Shown in pieces: positions 54,228 through 62,880 of a stretch of 64,000 nucleotides of DNA (its first letter is position 1; every line of letters begins with the position of its first letter). The notes under the pieces are model-generated. The model did no database searches, was not told the origin of the DNA, and saw nothing but the letters and a program-made list of their open reading frames with translations. The stretch comes from HGM10766 sp900757295. Its GTDB lineage: Bacteria; Bacillota_I; Bacilli_A; RF39; UBA660. Both the position numbers and the translations under genes were made by a program. The DNA lies in NCBI GenBank assembly GCA_025992315.1, contig DAJPHG010000001.1, positions 1,054,001 to 1,118,000 on the forward strand. The letters run 5' to 3'.

Positions 54228-54624
54228 CAATCAAGAATTTAAAGAAGCTTTAGAAAATGGTCAGATGAGTCTTTCGATTGCCGTGTATGTAGAATTCATG
54301 AATAAAGTTTTCAAAAAACAATCATATTTAACAAATGAAGCTTTTAAAATTTTTCAAGAGTATTATAAAATATGTAGTGATTTAGCAATAAGTGATTTAA
54401 CAAGACTAAATAGATTACAAAGAATGATTGTAGAAAACTTTAATAGTTTAAAATCACAGTCGTTAGATATATTATCTCCTATATCATTAAATAATGATGA
54501 AGATGGTGGTACTAAATTAGTTTTAGGAAACCCCAACGGTTTTATTAGTGTATTTTTAGTTGTAGCTAGTACAATTTTATTTGGTATTGGAATAGCTTAT
54601 TTGTTTATATCAAAAATAAAATAA
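54208..54624 (+). CDS. hypothetical tail-anchored protein, 138 aa
   Basis: A helical cytoplasmic domain (1-105) and one C-terminal membrane helix (ISVFLVVASTILFGIGIAYL) ending SKIK. AAAGGAG lies 6 bp upstream. Tail-anchor topology suggests the domain stays in the cytoplasm. Function unknown. A terminator follows at about 54618-54646. Confidence 0.65.
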   Translation: MENELISNQEFKEALENGQMSLSIAVYVEFMNKVFKKQSYLTNEAFKIFQEYYKICSDLAISDLTRLNRLQRMIVENFNSLKSQSLDILSPISLNNDEDGGTKLVLGNPNGFISVFLVVASTILFGIGIAYLFISKIK

Positions 54625-54646
54625 GGATTGCTCCTTATTTTTTTTC
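54618..54646. terminator. terminator between convergent genes
   Basis: AATAAGGATTGCTCCTTATT followed by T on the plus strand; the hairpin overlaps both converging stops (54624 and 54635). Confidence 0.75.
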
Positions 54647-54895
54647 TATTAATAATTTCATTGCTGTTTTTTGTTCTCCATCAATTACTATATCATTAAA
54701 TGATGGGATAATTACAATATCATCTCCACCAGGTGCTAAAAAGCCTCTAGCTATACATATTGCTTTTATTGCTTGATTTAAAGAACCAGCACCAATGGTT
54801 TGAATTTCTACACTCTTTTTTTCCCTAAAAATATTGGCGACTGCTCCAGCAACCTTACTTGGATTTGATTTCGTAGATACTTTTAATATTTCCAT
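54635..54895 (-). CDS. spoVS: stage V sporulation protein S
   Basis: 86 aa, highly conserved: MEILKVSTKSNPSKVAGAVA and GAGSLNQAIKAICIARGFLA. SpoVS is an Alba-like protein needed for coat assembly and septation control in Bacillus. Ribosome site AAAGGAGG. Confidence 0.97.
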   Translation of the reverse strand: MEILKVSTKSNPSKVAGAVANIFREKKSVEIQTIGAGSLNQAIKAICIARGFLAPGGDDIVIIPSFNDIVIDGEQKTAMKLLIEKK

Positions 54896-54925
54896 AATTC
54901 CTCCTTTGTATTTACATTTAAATAT

Positions 54926-54970
54926 ATGAAAAAAAGAACAAAGTATTACATATTACTTTGCTCTTTTTCC
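54926..54970 (-). terminator. terminator after the methyltransferase gene
   Basis: Minus-strand arms AAAAAGAGCAAAGTA / TACTTTGTTCTTTTT with a T tract; the 5' arm is inside the coding end. Confidence 0.75.
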
Positions 54971-55815
54971 CATCTAGCATAAATCCCACAAGGTAAAATC
55001 ATATTATTTATAGCTTTTAATCCTAATTCATCACTAGAAATAAAGCCTCTATATTTTTTCTCTACAGTTTTTAATAAAACATTTTCTAAAACTGTTTTAG
55101 ATAGTCCTGTGGTATATGAATTTATTAAAAATAATATCGGATCATCGCTTAAAATTTGGGTACATAAATTAACTAATTCAAAAAGTTTTTCTTCGATATT
55201 CCAAATTTCTTTATTTGCTCCTCTGCCAAATGATGGAGGATCCATTAAAATAATGTCATATTTATTATTTCTTCTAATTTCTCTTTTTACAAATTTAACA
55301 ACGTCGTCAACCAAAAAGCGAATATTTCGATCATCTAAATTAGAGGAATGCATATTTTCTTTGGCCCAATCAACCATGCCTCTTGATGAATCAACGTGAA
55401 CAACACTAGCTCCTGCTGATGCGGCGGCCATACTTGCTGCACCCGTATAAGCAAATAAATTTAATACTTTTACTTCTTTGTTACTATTTTTAATTTTATT
55501 TTGAATTAAATTCCAGTTATAAGCTTGCTCTGGAAAAAGGCCTGTATGTTTAAAACCCATTAGTTTTAAATTAAAAGTTAATTCATGATAATGAATTTGC
55601 CAAGCATTAGGAATTTTTCGATTTAAAATATTCCATGATCCTCCACCTTTATTGCTTCTAGTATATATAGCATCAATATTTTTAATATTTTCTTCATCAT
55701 TCCAAATTATTTGAGGATCCGGTCTTTTTAAAACAACACCATTCCAATCTTCTATTTTATTTTTATCATTCATTGCTAATATTTTATATTCAAAAAAATC
55801 ATTAACTAATTTCAT
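54946..55815 (-). CDS. RlmI/RlmK-like 23S rRNA methyltransferase
   Basis: 289 aa class I SAM methyltransferase. VLNLFAYTGAASMAAASAGA (SAM site, near 140), VVHVDSSRGMVDWAKENM, and DIILMDPPSFGRG (near 210) are typical of the RlmI/YccW group, which methylates cytosine in 23S rRNA. The N-terminal PUA domain of RlmI is lacking; the N-terminus is a short beta region. The substrate is inferred from the family. Confidence 0.82.
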   Translation of the reverse strand: MKLVNDFFEYKILAMNDKNKIEDWNGVVLKRPDPQIIWNDEENIKNIDAIYTRSNKGGGSWNILNRKIPNAWQIHYHELTFNLKLMGFKHTGLFPEQAYNWNLIQNKIKNSNKEVKVLNLFAYTGAASMAAASAGASVVHVDSSRGMVDWAKENMHSSNLDDRNIRFLVDDVVKFVKREIRRNNKYDIILMDPPSFGRGANKEIWNIEEKLFELVNLCTQILSDDPILFLINSYTTGLSKTVLENVLLKTVEKKYRGFISSDELGLKAINNMILPCGIYARWEKEQSNM

Positions 55816-55857
55816 AGTTAGTCACCAACCTATAAAGAGTATAACAAACTTAAGCAA

Positions 55858-55882
55858 AATAAAAAAGCAATAATTTGCTTTT
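55858..55882 (-). terminator. intrinsic terminator after yneF
   Basis: Minus-strand AAAAAGCAAATTATTGCTTTTT, followed by T-rich sequence, at the yneF stop. Confidence 0.8.
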
Positions 55883-56091
55883 TACATATATCTATTCATT
55901 TGATTCATCATTTGTTTTACTTGTTTTTGAGATGGCTTTCTACCCATTCCACTCATTAAAGCTTCAATCATTTTTTCATTGATTGGTGGGTTTTCTTTTA
56001 AATATTTCTTTGTAAAATGTTTTGAAATTAAAAAGCCAATTATAATACCAACAACTAAGCCAATTACTATTAATAATATATCTCCTAACAT
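55882..56091 (-). CDS. yneF: YneF family (UPF0154) small membrane protein
   Basis: 69 aa with an N-terminal membrane helix (LIVIGLVVGIIIGFLISKHF) and the conserved PPINEKMIEALMSGMGRKPS and QVKQMMNQM tail. Function unknown. Its place after sirA matches Bacillus (tkt-sirA-yneF). Confidence 0.93.
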   Translation of the reverse strand: MLGDILLIVIGLVVGIIIGFLISKHFTKKYLKENPPINEKMIEALMSGMGRKPSQKQVKQMMNQMNRYM

Positions 56092-56146
56092 ATTTCATCT
56101 CTCCTTCTATAAATTATTTTACTAAATTTAATTAGACAATACAAGT

Positions 56147-56563
56147 CTAGACTAAAACTGACTCTAACCAAAAATAATCTTTATTTTCAAAATCACAAAC
56201 AAAGATATTAGAATAATTTCTTAATATGTTAAAAAAAGATGGAGCCATAACAGTAGTTTTTAAAATCATATGAGAAGAATTTACAATCAACTTAGTTTGT
56301 TCATCATTGTAAAAATTATTTATCATATGTATATTATTAAATTTAGTATAATGATCATTATCTTTATAATTTTCAAAAATGTCAACATTAATTTTATCTT
56401 TTTTAAAAGGAAGCACAATTTGCTCATAAACGTTATATGCGACATTTAAATCTTTTTTATCTGTATAATATATTTTTTCCATACTTTTAAAAAGATTATA
56501 AGGGCAATTTCTAGTTAAAGCTGTAAATTCATTATTAATTTTAAATATATAAAAAGTTCTCAT
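56147..56563 (-). CDS. sirA: SirA-like sporulation inhibitor of replication
   Basis: 138 aa; weak but collinear resemblance to Bacillus SirA (about 148 aa): YEQIVLPFKKDK matches its YRIALPKAK region, SSHMILKTT its middle strand, and ILRNYSNIFVCDFENKDYFWLESV its C-terminal VLKKVSPCFLAMDFNSKRYGWL. Position between tkt and yneF is identical. SirA binds DnaA domain I and blocks new initiation during sporulation. Ribosome site GGTGAT. Confidence 0.75.
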   Translation of the reverse strand: MRTFYIFKINNEFTALTRNCPYNLFKSMEKIYYTDKKDLNVAYNVYEQIVLPFKKDKINVDIFENYKDNDHYTKFNNIHMINNFYNDEQTKLIVNSSHMILKTTVMAPSFFNILRNYSNIFVCDFENKDYFWLESVLV

Positions 56564-56621
56564 TCTATCACCAATAATAAATTACTAAATAACCTTCATA
56601 TATTTTGTCGTTTTATGAAAA

Positions 56622-58357
56622 TTAAAGATTTTTTCTTATTATTTCCATTATTTCTTTTGCAGCTAAATATTTTTGATTTGTATATGATTTATAAATATTG
56701 CAACTAATAATATTTTCAGTTTTATATGTATATTTTAACCAACTAAAATCAATACTATCTTCTATAACAAATATTTTACTGGCTTTAGGTAAAATAGCAT
56801 TTTTATATGACTCGTCTTGCTCTTCAAAATTTTCTTTACACGGAATGCTTACTACTCTTAAATCAATATTTTCAGAATACAATTTATTAGCTATTTCTAA
56901 AGCTAAGTATACTTCTGCTCCGGTAGCTACAATTAAAGCATCTAATTTATTTACTTCATTTCTAATAATATAAGCACCATATTTTATCTTTTTAGATGAG
57001 CTATTATATATTTTAGTATTTTTATAATTACTAACAATTAAAACAGTAGGTTTATTTAATGAGAAAATGTACATTAATGATCCTATTAGCTCTTTAATAT
57101 CAGCTGGACGATATATTTTTAAATTAAATGTATTTCTTAAATAATTTAGTTTATCAATTGTTTGAAATAATCTAGCTATATTTTTATAATCATAATAAAA
57201 AATATAAATTGGGGAAATGTTCATTATCGCAGATGCTTTAATTGCTGGAAATAAATAATCACAATATTTTAAGTTACAAGTCGTATATACTTTTAAATTT
57301 ACTAAAGATAATCCATTTAATAATGGCCCTATTATCTGTTTAGTTGCAGAAAGATTATACAAAAGTTTAAATTTAGATTTTAGAATATCTAATATTTCTT
57401 CATTAATGTCTGATAGCTTTTTATTAAAAACATCATTTAGAATAATATTACTATCTAATTCTAATTTCGATTTATTTTTTATAATATTCTTAATTAAATC
57501 AGGATTATCTTTTTTAAAGTAAGTTTTAAATTATTTTGCCAATCATAATAGTTTTTTATAGTTCTTATACTTAGCTTTTTACGATAAAATAAAACTGCTT
57601 CTTTAGAAATATTAAAAGAACGTTTATTATTTTGCTTTAATTTATTTTTAGGATGTTTCTTTATTTTAATTTCAATTATTGATGGTTTATCTAATATTAT
57701 TTTAGCTTCGTTTAAGGCTTTATTAAGTTCATTAACACTCTTATTTCGAATGACAGTGCAATGCCATTTTAAAACTTTAAATATTCTTATTACATCATTT
57801 TCTTTTAAAGAATAACATATTATAATTAACTTTCCAATTTTATTTGACGAAGCAAAGTGACATGCTTCAAAATTAATTCCATTTAATAAATCAGTAGCTT
57901 GACAAATAACATAAGTATAAAAATTAATTATATTTGAGTTATTTAATATTTTACTTTCATATATTTTCTCACCAAGAGCCATACCTACAGCACTAGCTAT
58001 TTCAGTAAAAAAAATATTGTTAGAAATGTCAATTCCTAAGTTAGGGTTATAATTAAGTGAAGATGCAATTTTATTAAGGTGACCATATTTTTTTAACTCG
58101 TCTTTTTCATAATTAAAACCAGCAAAGAATAAATTAGCATAAAAAAATGCCGAGTCACAACTACTAGACATTACTACTCTATCCCTATTACACCACATAG
58201 GGTCTTTTACATTAAAATTTAAATTATATACATACAATGTATATAGTATTACTGGAATAATTTCGGTAATTTCTTGTTCTTCATTTTCATTCTTATTTAT
58301 ATTAATCATATCTATTGCTAAATCATTTATATTCTTAATAACAAACCAATCTTTCAT
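56622..58357 (-). pseudogene. tkt: frameshifted, active-site-less transketolase homologue
   Basis: Position (next to sirA-yneF, downstream of lexA) and collinear homology mark this as tkt. A first frame (58357 to 57494) covers the TPP-binding domain; a second frame, entered at 57509-57515, covers the middle and C-terminal domains to 56622. Open sequence continues across the change (DNPDLIKNIIKNKSK in the -1 frame), and the second frame has no start of its own except an internal TTG. Catalytic parts are gone: DRVVMSSSCDS replaces DRFVLSxGHGS, CQATDL replaces the GDGDL TPP motif, and YNLSATKQ replaces the FGxREHAM segment with its catalytic Glu. Structural parts such as EIASAVGMALGEKI and YLFPAIKASAIMNISPIYIF remain. 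Total about 579 aa against about 660. Either a decaying gene or a recoded non-catalytic protein. Confidence 0.8.
57509..57515 (-). other. A-AAA-AAG slippery heptamer at the transketolase frame change
   Basis: In the zero frame the codons are TTA-AAA-AAG, giving A_AAA_AAG, the dnaX-type -1 slippery sequence. Shifting back one base here leads directly into GAT AAT CCT and the rest of the tkt-like frame. A plain indel in the A6 run would look the same. Confidence 0.5.
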
Positions 58358-58423
58358 CAAATCACCTGAATTAAATTATACCAGAAAGATAATAACATTT
58401 TTTAAATTCGACAAATACTCTTA

Positions 58424-58570
58424 TTAATTTACATATGAATAAGAATTTATTTCTCCTCCATCATATCTGGCATTAATATTTTTATTATTCACACTTATTA
58501 AAAAAATCATAAGGATTATTAATATATAAAACAAACAAGCTCCTTTGTATTCTTTTAAAACATTTTTCAT
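58424..58570 (-). CDS. small SOS-controlled membrane protein in the yneA position
   Basis: 48 aa (MKNVLKEYKG...), one membrane helix (ACLFYILIILMIFLISV), and a short Asn-rich tail. It is divergent from lexA across a region with two LexA boxes, one of them inside its promoter spacer, which is the arrangement of yneA, the SOS division inhibitor of Bacillus. YneA is about 105 aa with a LysM domain; that is absent. So the SOS control is well supported, the function only by position. Confidence 0.65.
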   Translation of the reverse strand: MKNVLKEYKGACLFYILIILMIFLISVNNKNINARYDGGEINSYSYVN

Positions 58571-58594
58571 TATTACTACCTTCTTTCTGAATAT

Positions 58595-58623
58595 AGAATA
58601 TCACATACATTTGTTTGCGTCAA
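58595..58623 (-). promoter_or_regulatory. sigma-A promoter of the yneA-position gene
   Basis: TTGACG (58618-58623), 17-bp spacer, TATTCT (58595-58600). The LexA box at 58604-58617 fills most of the spacer. Confidence 0.7.
58604..58617. promoter_or_regulatory. LexA box 1 (yneA-position promoter)
   Basis: CATACATTTGTTTG on the plus strand (CAAACAAATGTATG on the minus), about 10/14 to the Bacillus consensus and sharing the core of the recA box. Confidence 0.7.
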
Positions 58624-58632
58624 TGAATAATA

Positions 58633-58646
58633 AGAACGTTTGTTTG
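58633..58646. promoter_or_regulatory. LexA box 2 (lexA promoter)
   Basis: AGAACGTTTGTTTG, the closest of the three to GAAC-N4-GTTC. It overlaps the likely lexA -35 (TTGTTT, 58640-58645; TATGTT at 58662-58667), giving autorepression. Confidence 0.75.
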
Positions 58647-58689
58647 ACTTTTTACATTTATTATGTTAATATTTCAATGGAGGTATATT

Positions 58690-59310
58690 ATGAATACTAA
58701 AATTACCAAAAAGCAACAAGAAGTTCTACAGTTTGTAAAAAAATATACAGTCGATCATGGCTTTCCACCATCTATTAGAGAAATTTGTGCTGGATTAAAC
58801 TTATCTTCTCCTGCAACTGTTCATGTTCACTTAAAACATTTAGAAGAAGCTGGGTGCATTAGAAAGACAAATTCTAAATTTAGAACAATTGAAATATTAG
58901 TAGACAATGAATTTGAAAAACAAAATGAAGAAATAGTTAAAGTACCTTTGCTTGGTAAAATAACCGCAGGTAGTCCTATAGAAGCAATTGAAATACCAGA
59001 TAATTTCTTTTCTTTACCAGCATCATTAGTTCCAGCAAACGAAGAAGTATTTACTTTAAAAGTAAGTGGCGAAAGTATGATTAACGCTGGAATTTTAGAT
59101 GGAGATATAGTTATTGTAAAAAAGCAACGTGTAGCACGTAACGGTCAAATAATTGTAGCTATGACAGATGAAAATGAGGTTACTTTAAAACGTTTTTATA
59201 AAGAAAAAGATCATATAAGATTACAACCAGAAAATGATACGATGGCTCCTATTATTTTAAGTAACGTAACAATTCTAGGAATAGCAATTGGTTTATATAG
59301 AAGCATTTAA
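58690..59310 (+). CDS. lexA: SOS repressor LexA
   Basis: 206 aa. Winged-helix DNA-binding domain (KKQQEVLQFVKKYTVDHGFP, SPATVHVHLKHLEEAGCIR). Autocleavage site in the KITAGSP region: GKITAGSPIEA near 105, with A-G bond. Catalytic Ser in KVSGESM, Lys in AMTDENEVTLKRF. Start at 58690, 6 bp after GGAGG; the frame extends 9 codons upstream without a ribosome site. Confidence 0.97.
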   Translation: MNTKITKKQQEVLQFVKKYTVDHGFPPSIREICAGLNLSSPATVHVHLKHLEEAGCIRKTNSKFRTIEILVDNEFEKQNEEIVKVPLLGKITAGSPIEAIEIPDNFFSLPASLVPANEEVFTLKVSGESMINAGILDGDIVIVKKQRVARNGQIIVAMTDENEVTLKRFYKEKDHIRLQPENDTMAPIILSNVTILGIAIGLYRSI

Positions 59311-59339
59311 AAAAGGATAATTTTTACATTATCCTTTTT
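59309..59339. terminator. bidirectional terminator between lexA and the sortase gene
   Basis: AAAAAGGATAAT / ATTATCCTTTTT with a 6-nt loop; serves both converging genes and overlaps the sortase 3' end. Confidence 0.85.
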
Positions 59340-60061
59340 GCATGTACCACAAGGCGCATTTCATCATTATTATAACAAGTAGATAAAGTTAATATCTTAT
59401 CATTAACATTGACATCATTAGAAACTTGAGCTTGATTTCTATTTTTTATAACATCTAACCACTCTGCTTTTTCATTACTATCAAATGTTGTTTTAATATA
59501 ATAGTCTTCTGTTTCTATAGTATAAACAGAAAATATTTTATACAGCATTTTTTGATTTATTGTACTAATATAAATTAATGGATATTCATTAGTCATATCA
59601 ATTTTTAGCAAATTATCTAAAGTTCCAAACATACTTTTATCTTTACGATTATGCGCATATAAAATGGTATTCTCATCTTCAAAATTTTTATTATTTTTAT
59701 AATCCATAAATACCCATCCAGCATTATTTTTTGTTTTATCAAAAGAATGATTTAGATAATATTCATTATTATTTGTCTGAACTATAGGATATTTTATATT
59801 TGTATTATTAACTTTAATGTAAGCAATAGTATCTTGGTTTTCATTACTTAATTGTTTTAAATCTTCACTAGTTAATACATCTTCTTTAATAGAATTATCA
59901 CTTTGATTATTTTTTTCAATCAATTTAATTTTTGTTTCTATTTTTTTGGTTTCACTTTTGTCATGATAATATTTATAAATTAATGTTATTGAGTATATTA
60001 AAATTATAAATAATAATCCAAACAATATGTAAAAACTTATATTAAAGCATTTCTTTTTCAT
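59324..60061 (-). CDS. srtB: class B sortase
   Basis: 245 aa. N-terminal membrane anchor (8-27). Catalytic His in LYAHNRKDKSMFGTL, Cys in LTLSTCYN, Arg in DEMRLVVHAKR, with the VQTNNNEYYLNHSFDK block typical of class B. Sortases join surface proteins to peptidoglycan or each other. The gene just upstream encodes a protein with an NPKTSD-type sorting signal (in a shifted frame), its likely substrate. Confidence 0.93.
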   Translation of the reverse strand: MKKKCFNISFYILFGLLFIILIYSITLIYKYYHDKSETKKIETKIKLIEKNNQSDNSIKEDVLTSEDLKQLSNENQDTIAYIKVNNTNIKYPIVQTNNNEYYLNHSFDKTKNNAGWVFMDYKNNKNFEDENTILYAHNRKDKSMFGTLDNLLKIDMTNEYPLIYISTINQKMLYKIFSVYTIETEDYYIKTTFDSNEKAEWLDVIKNRNQAQVSNDVNVNDKILTLSTCYNNDEMRLVVHAKRIM

Positions 60062-60078
60062 AATTAATAATTTCTTTC

Positions 60079-60103
60079 TAAAAAAAGCTTATAAAATAAG
60101 CTT
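60079..60103 (-). terminator. terminator between the surface protein and sortase genes
   Basis: Minus-strand AAGCTTATTTTATAAGCTT then T tract. It begins exactly at the frame-corrected stop codon (60102-60104) of the surface protein, supporting that stop as the original gene end. Confidence 0.8.
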
Positions 60104-61081
60104 AATTATTAATTTTCTTTTTAATCATCATTAATAAATCTAATCCTAGTAATGATAAAACTATAATTATCAATGAAGTTACAATTGTATCACTTGTTTT
60201 AGGATTTGTTGTTTTATTTTTATTTTCATTATTATCTTTAGATTCTTGCTTTCTTCTGATACTTTGTCTTCAGACTTTTCTTTATCTTCACTTTTACTAT
60301 TTTCTTTATATTTAACAGTTACTGTAACTGCTGATTCAGGCATCGTAAAAGTATACTTATTATCTGCCTTTGTATATTCTACCTTACTTCCAAAAGCATC
60401 TTTTATTTCAACTGTATCAATCTCATTTTCATCAATAGAATTTAAAACAAATTCTACGTTTTCTGCTTTTTCTGCAGAATATACTTTAAGTTCATTTTCT
60501 ATAACCTTGTATCGATTATAAAAAATTTCACTTTTTTTAAAATCATTATTAAAATTTATTAAATATGTTTGTTTATTAAAATCATTAGAATTTTGTATAT
60601 TGATATTTGAAACTGTATTCAAAACTGTTTTATATTCTGGTTCAGATCCAGATCTTAAACAATCATATATTTGGATGCTATTATATTCTCCATAAGATAC
60701 TACATTATTTATTCCTGCTACAACATCACGCAGAATTAAACTATTTGAATATGTAGTATTTAAAAGCTTTATAGTAGAAACTGAAAAATCAACATGATTT
60801 TTTGGATTATTTGATCTATAGATAGATAAAATAGCACCATTTTTTAATGTTATTACTCCTCCTCTTAAATCACTTTGACCATCCAACTCTATGGTTACTT
60901 TTTCACCGTCAATTTCAATTTTATCAAAATATATATTGCCGGATAATTTATAAGTTCCTGAAGTTGTAGGGAATTCAGAAACTGTTTTAGCTTCTTCAGC
61001 TTTAACCCCTCCTATAAATATAACAAATCCTAAGATTGTTAAAATAAAAATATTAGATATTTTTTTCATTCCTATAAACAT
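60102..61081 (-). pseudogene. sortase-anchored surface protein with a frameshift before its sorting signal
   Basis: Signal peptide (KISNIFILTILGFVIFIGGVKA), a beta-rich region (about 40-200, short beta-helix-like repeats), a small MPESAVTVTVKYK domain of the bacterial-repeat type, and a Ser/Glu/Lys linker. The uninterrupted frame ends at 60179 with a meaningless tail. In the -1 frame from about 60250 the sequence continues NENKNKTTNPKTSD, then a membrane helix (VTSLIIIVLSLLGLDLL) and KKKINN, i.e. an NPxT-type class B sorting signal, stopping at 60102 next to a terminator. A loss of one A in GAAAAGC (now GAAAGC, 60248-60253) would explain it. Confidence 0.75.
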
Positions 61082-61096
61082 CTTTCCTATGATTAC

Positions 61097-61126
61097 AATT
61101 TACACCCATTCCATACATTGTGTCAA
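61097..61126 (-). promoter_or_regulatory. sigma-A promoter of the surface protein gene
   Basis: TTGACA (61121-61126), 18-bp spacer with TG before the -10, TAAATT (61097-61102). Confidence 0.6.
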
Positions 61127-61175
61127 TCCATTAAAACTATTTTGTAAACATTTTACATCTTTGTTTTACAAAAAA

Positions 61176-61201
61176 ATAAAAAACTTAACTCATAAGTTAA
61201 G
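61176..61201 (-). terminator. intrinsic terminator after the rhomboid gene
   Basis: Minus-strand CTTAACTTATGAGTTAAG followed by TTTTTTA. Confidence 0.85.
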
Positions 61202-61207
61202 CTTTGA

Positions 61208-62365
61208 TTATCTATAAAACAACATAAATAATAGAAATCCTAATAATAAGATATATACAATTGCACCATTAATTTGTTCTGATTTTTGACTTTTATGTTT
61301 AAGTCCTACTGCCATAGTTAGTAGAACACCACCAATTAAACCACCAATATGAGCAAAATTATCTACTCCACTTAAATAGAATCCTAAAAATAAATTAAAT
61401 ATAATAAGAGGTATTATTTGAGTTTTTAAAATATTTCCAAAATAGACACGATAATGATATCCAAAGTAAACTAAGCTTCCCATAAGTCCAAATATAGCTC
61501 CACTAGCTCCAATAGAATCTCCGTGCAAAATAACGCAAGAAAGTAAGCTTCCCATAATAGCACTACCTAAATATATTATTAAATATCTATATCTACCTAT
61601 AAAATTTTCTACTTGAGTACCTATTATATATAAAGCGTACATATTAAAAAATAAATGTATTGGTAAATAAAGAGGTCCGGCGTGCATAAATGTACCAGTT
61701 AGTAATCTATATATTTCTCCGCTTTTTACTGCAGAAGCATTAACTGAAAGTAAATTATATAAATCAACATTACCTTTAGTAATAAAATATATTAAATATG
61801 TTAAGAAAAACATTCCAATATTAATACCCATTAATATATATGTTATTAATATTTTCTTTTGTTTAAAAACATCTTCATAATTTCTATTTTTCTCTTCTGT
61901 TTTTTCATTTATTTCTTTAGTCACATTAATTAATAAATCAAATCCTTTTTCATTATTTAAAGGATTATTTTTTATATCAGGAAATGATTCTAAAAGTTTT
62001 TGAGAAGTTTTAATATCTTTTACATTTTTTATTTTTAATGAAGTTATATTTTTAGTATCTTGTATTTCTACATCGTCATTAACATCTAAAAGAATATTTA
62101 ATGTACGCATTTTAAAAGATAGTGTTTTCTTTTTTACTTGAGCAACAATCTTTTTCACTTTATATAAGTCATAATTATATTGTTCTATATTATGTATATA
62201 ATTTGCATTAATTCTAATTATTTTATAATAATTTTCTGTATTTTCTAACCATATTTCATCTTTTACGCCATTTACTATAATAGGAGTATAATTCTCTTCA
62301 GTAACAAAATAATGCATTAATTTCATTATTATTTCATCAGTTTTGCTTACTATAACTTTTTCCAT
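61208..62365 (-). CDS. rhomboid-family intramembrane serine protease
   Basis: 385 aa. A soluble N-terminal domain (1-165, like Bacillus GluP/YqgP), then six to seven membrane helices. Catalytic Ser in SIGASGAIFGLMGS and His in NFAHIGGLIGGVLL; the HAGPLYLPIHLFFNMYALY block is typical. Cleaves membrane protein substrates; these cannot be predicted. Confidence 0.94.
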   Translation of the reverse strand: MEKVIVSKTDEIIMKLMHYFVTEENYTPIIVNGVKDEIWLENTENYYKIIRINANYIHNIEQYNYDLYKVKKIVAQVKKKTLSFKMRTLNILLDVNDDVEIQDTKNITSLKIKNVKDIKTSQKLLESFPDIKNNPLNNEKGFDLLINVTKEINEKTEEKNRNYEDVFKQKKILITYILMGINIGMFFLTYLIYFITKGNVDLYNLLSVNASAVKSGEIYRLLTGTFMHAGPLYLPIHLFFNMYALYIIGTQVENFIGRYRYLIIYLGSAIMGSLLSCVILHGDSIGASGAIFGLMGSLVYFGYHYRVYFGNILKTQIIPLIIFNLFLGFYLSGVDNFAHIGGLIGGVLLTMAVGLKHKSQKSEQINGAIVYILLLGFLLFMLFYR

Positions 62366-62431
62366 AATAACCTCTTTTCTTCATACTATTGTAATATATT
62401 TCATAAAATTAGTAAAGGAGCGTGGAACGTG

Positions 62432-62875
62432 ATGACTTATATTTTCTTTTTAGTAATTTTATTTTTGTGGCTTATTTCAGGCATTCTTTTTCCTTTTGAT
62501 TCTTTATTTTATTATTCTTTAAATTTACCAAAATTTACTCCACCATCTATTTTATTTGCTATTATTTGGCCAATATTATATTTCTTATTAACATTAAGTT
62601 TTTTTATAATATTAAAAAAAGATAAAGTTAATCGTCATTATTTATTTGCTTATATTTTAAATTATATATTAAATCAAAGTTTCTCATTATTCTTTTTTTA
62701 TCAAAAAAATCTAATATTAACATTTTATGATATTATTTTGTTACTTTTTAGTATAATATATCTTCTTAAAGAAACAAAAAAAGTAAATAAAATATCTTTC
62801 TATTTACTTTTACCATATTTATTATGGACAATATTTGCAACAATATTATTTGGAACTATATATTTTATTAATTAA
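62432..62875 (+). CDS. TspO/MBR-family membrane protein
   Basis: 147 aa with five membrane helices. LPKFTPPSILFAIIWPILYFLL near the N-terminus and LPYLLWTIFATILFGTI near the C-terminus are TspO signatures. Binds tetrapyrroles in other bacteria. ATG at 62432 (11 bp from AAAGGAG) or GTG at 62429 (8 bp). Converges on the WXG100-like genes with only 5 bp between stops and no obvious terminator. Confidence 0.88.
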   Translation: MTYIFFLVILFLWLISGILFPFDSLFYYSLNLPKFTPPSILFAIIWPILYFLLTLSFFIILKKDKVNRHYLFAYILNYILNQSFSLFFFYQKNLILTFYDIILLLFSIIYLLKETKKVNKISFYLLLPYLLWTIFATILFGTIYFIN

Positions 62876-62880
62876 TAAAA

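Noticed and set aside
56622..57362. Separate gene for the C-terminal half of the transketolase homologue
   Set aside because: Its apparent start is an internal TTG without a ribosome site, and homologous sequence continues upstream in the same frame to 57509.
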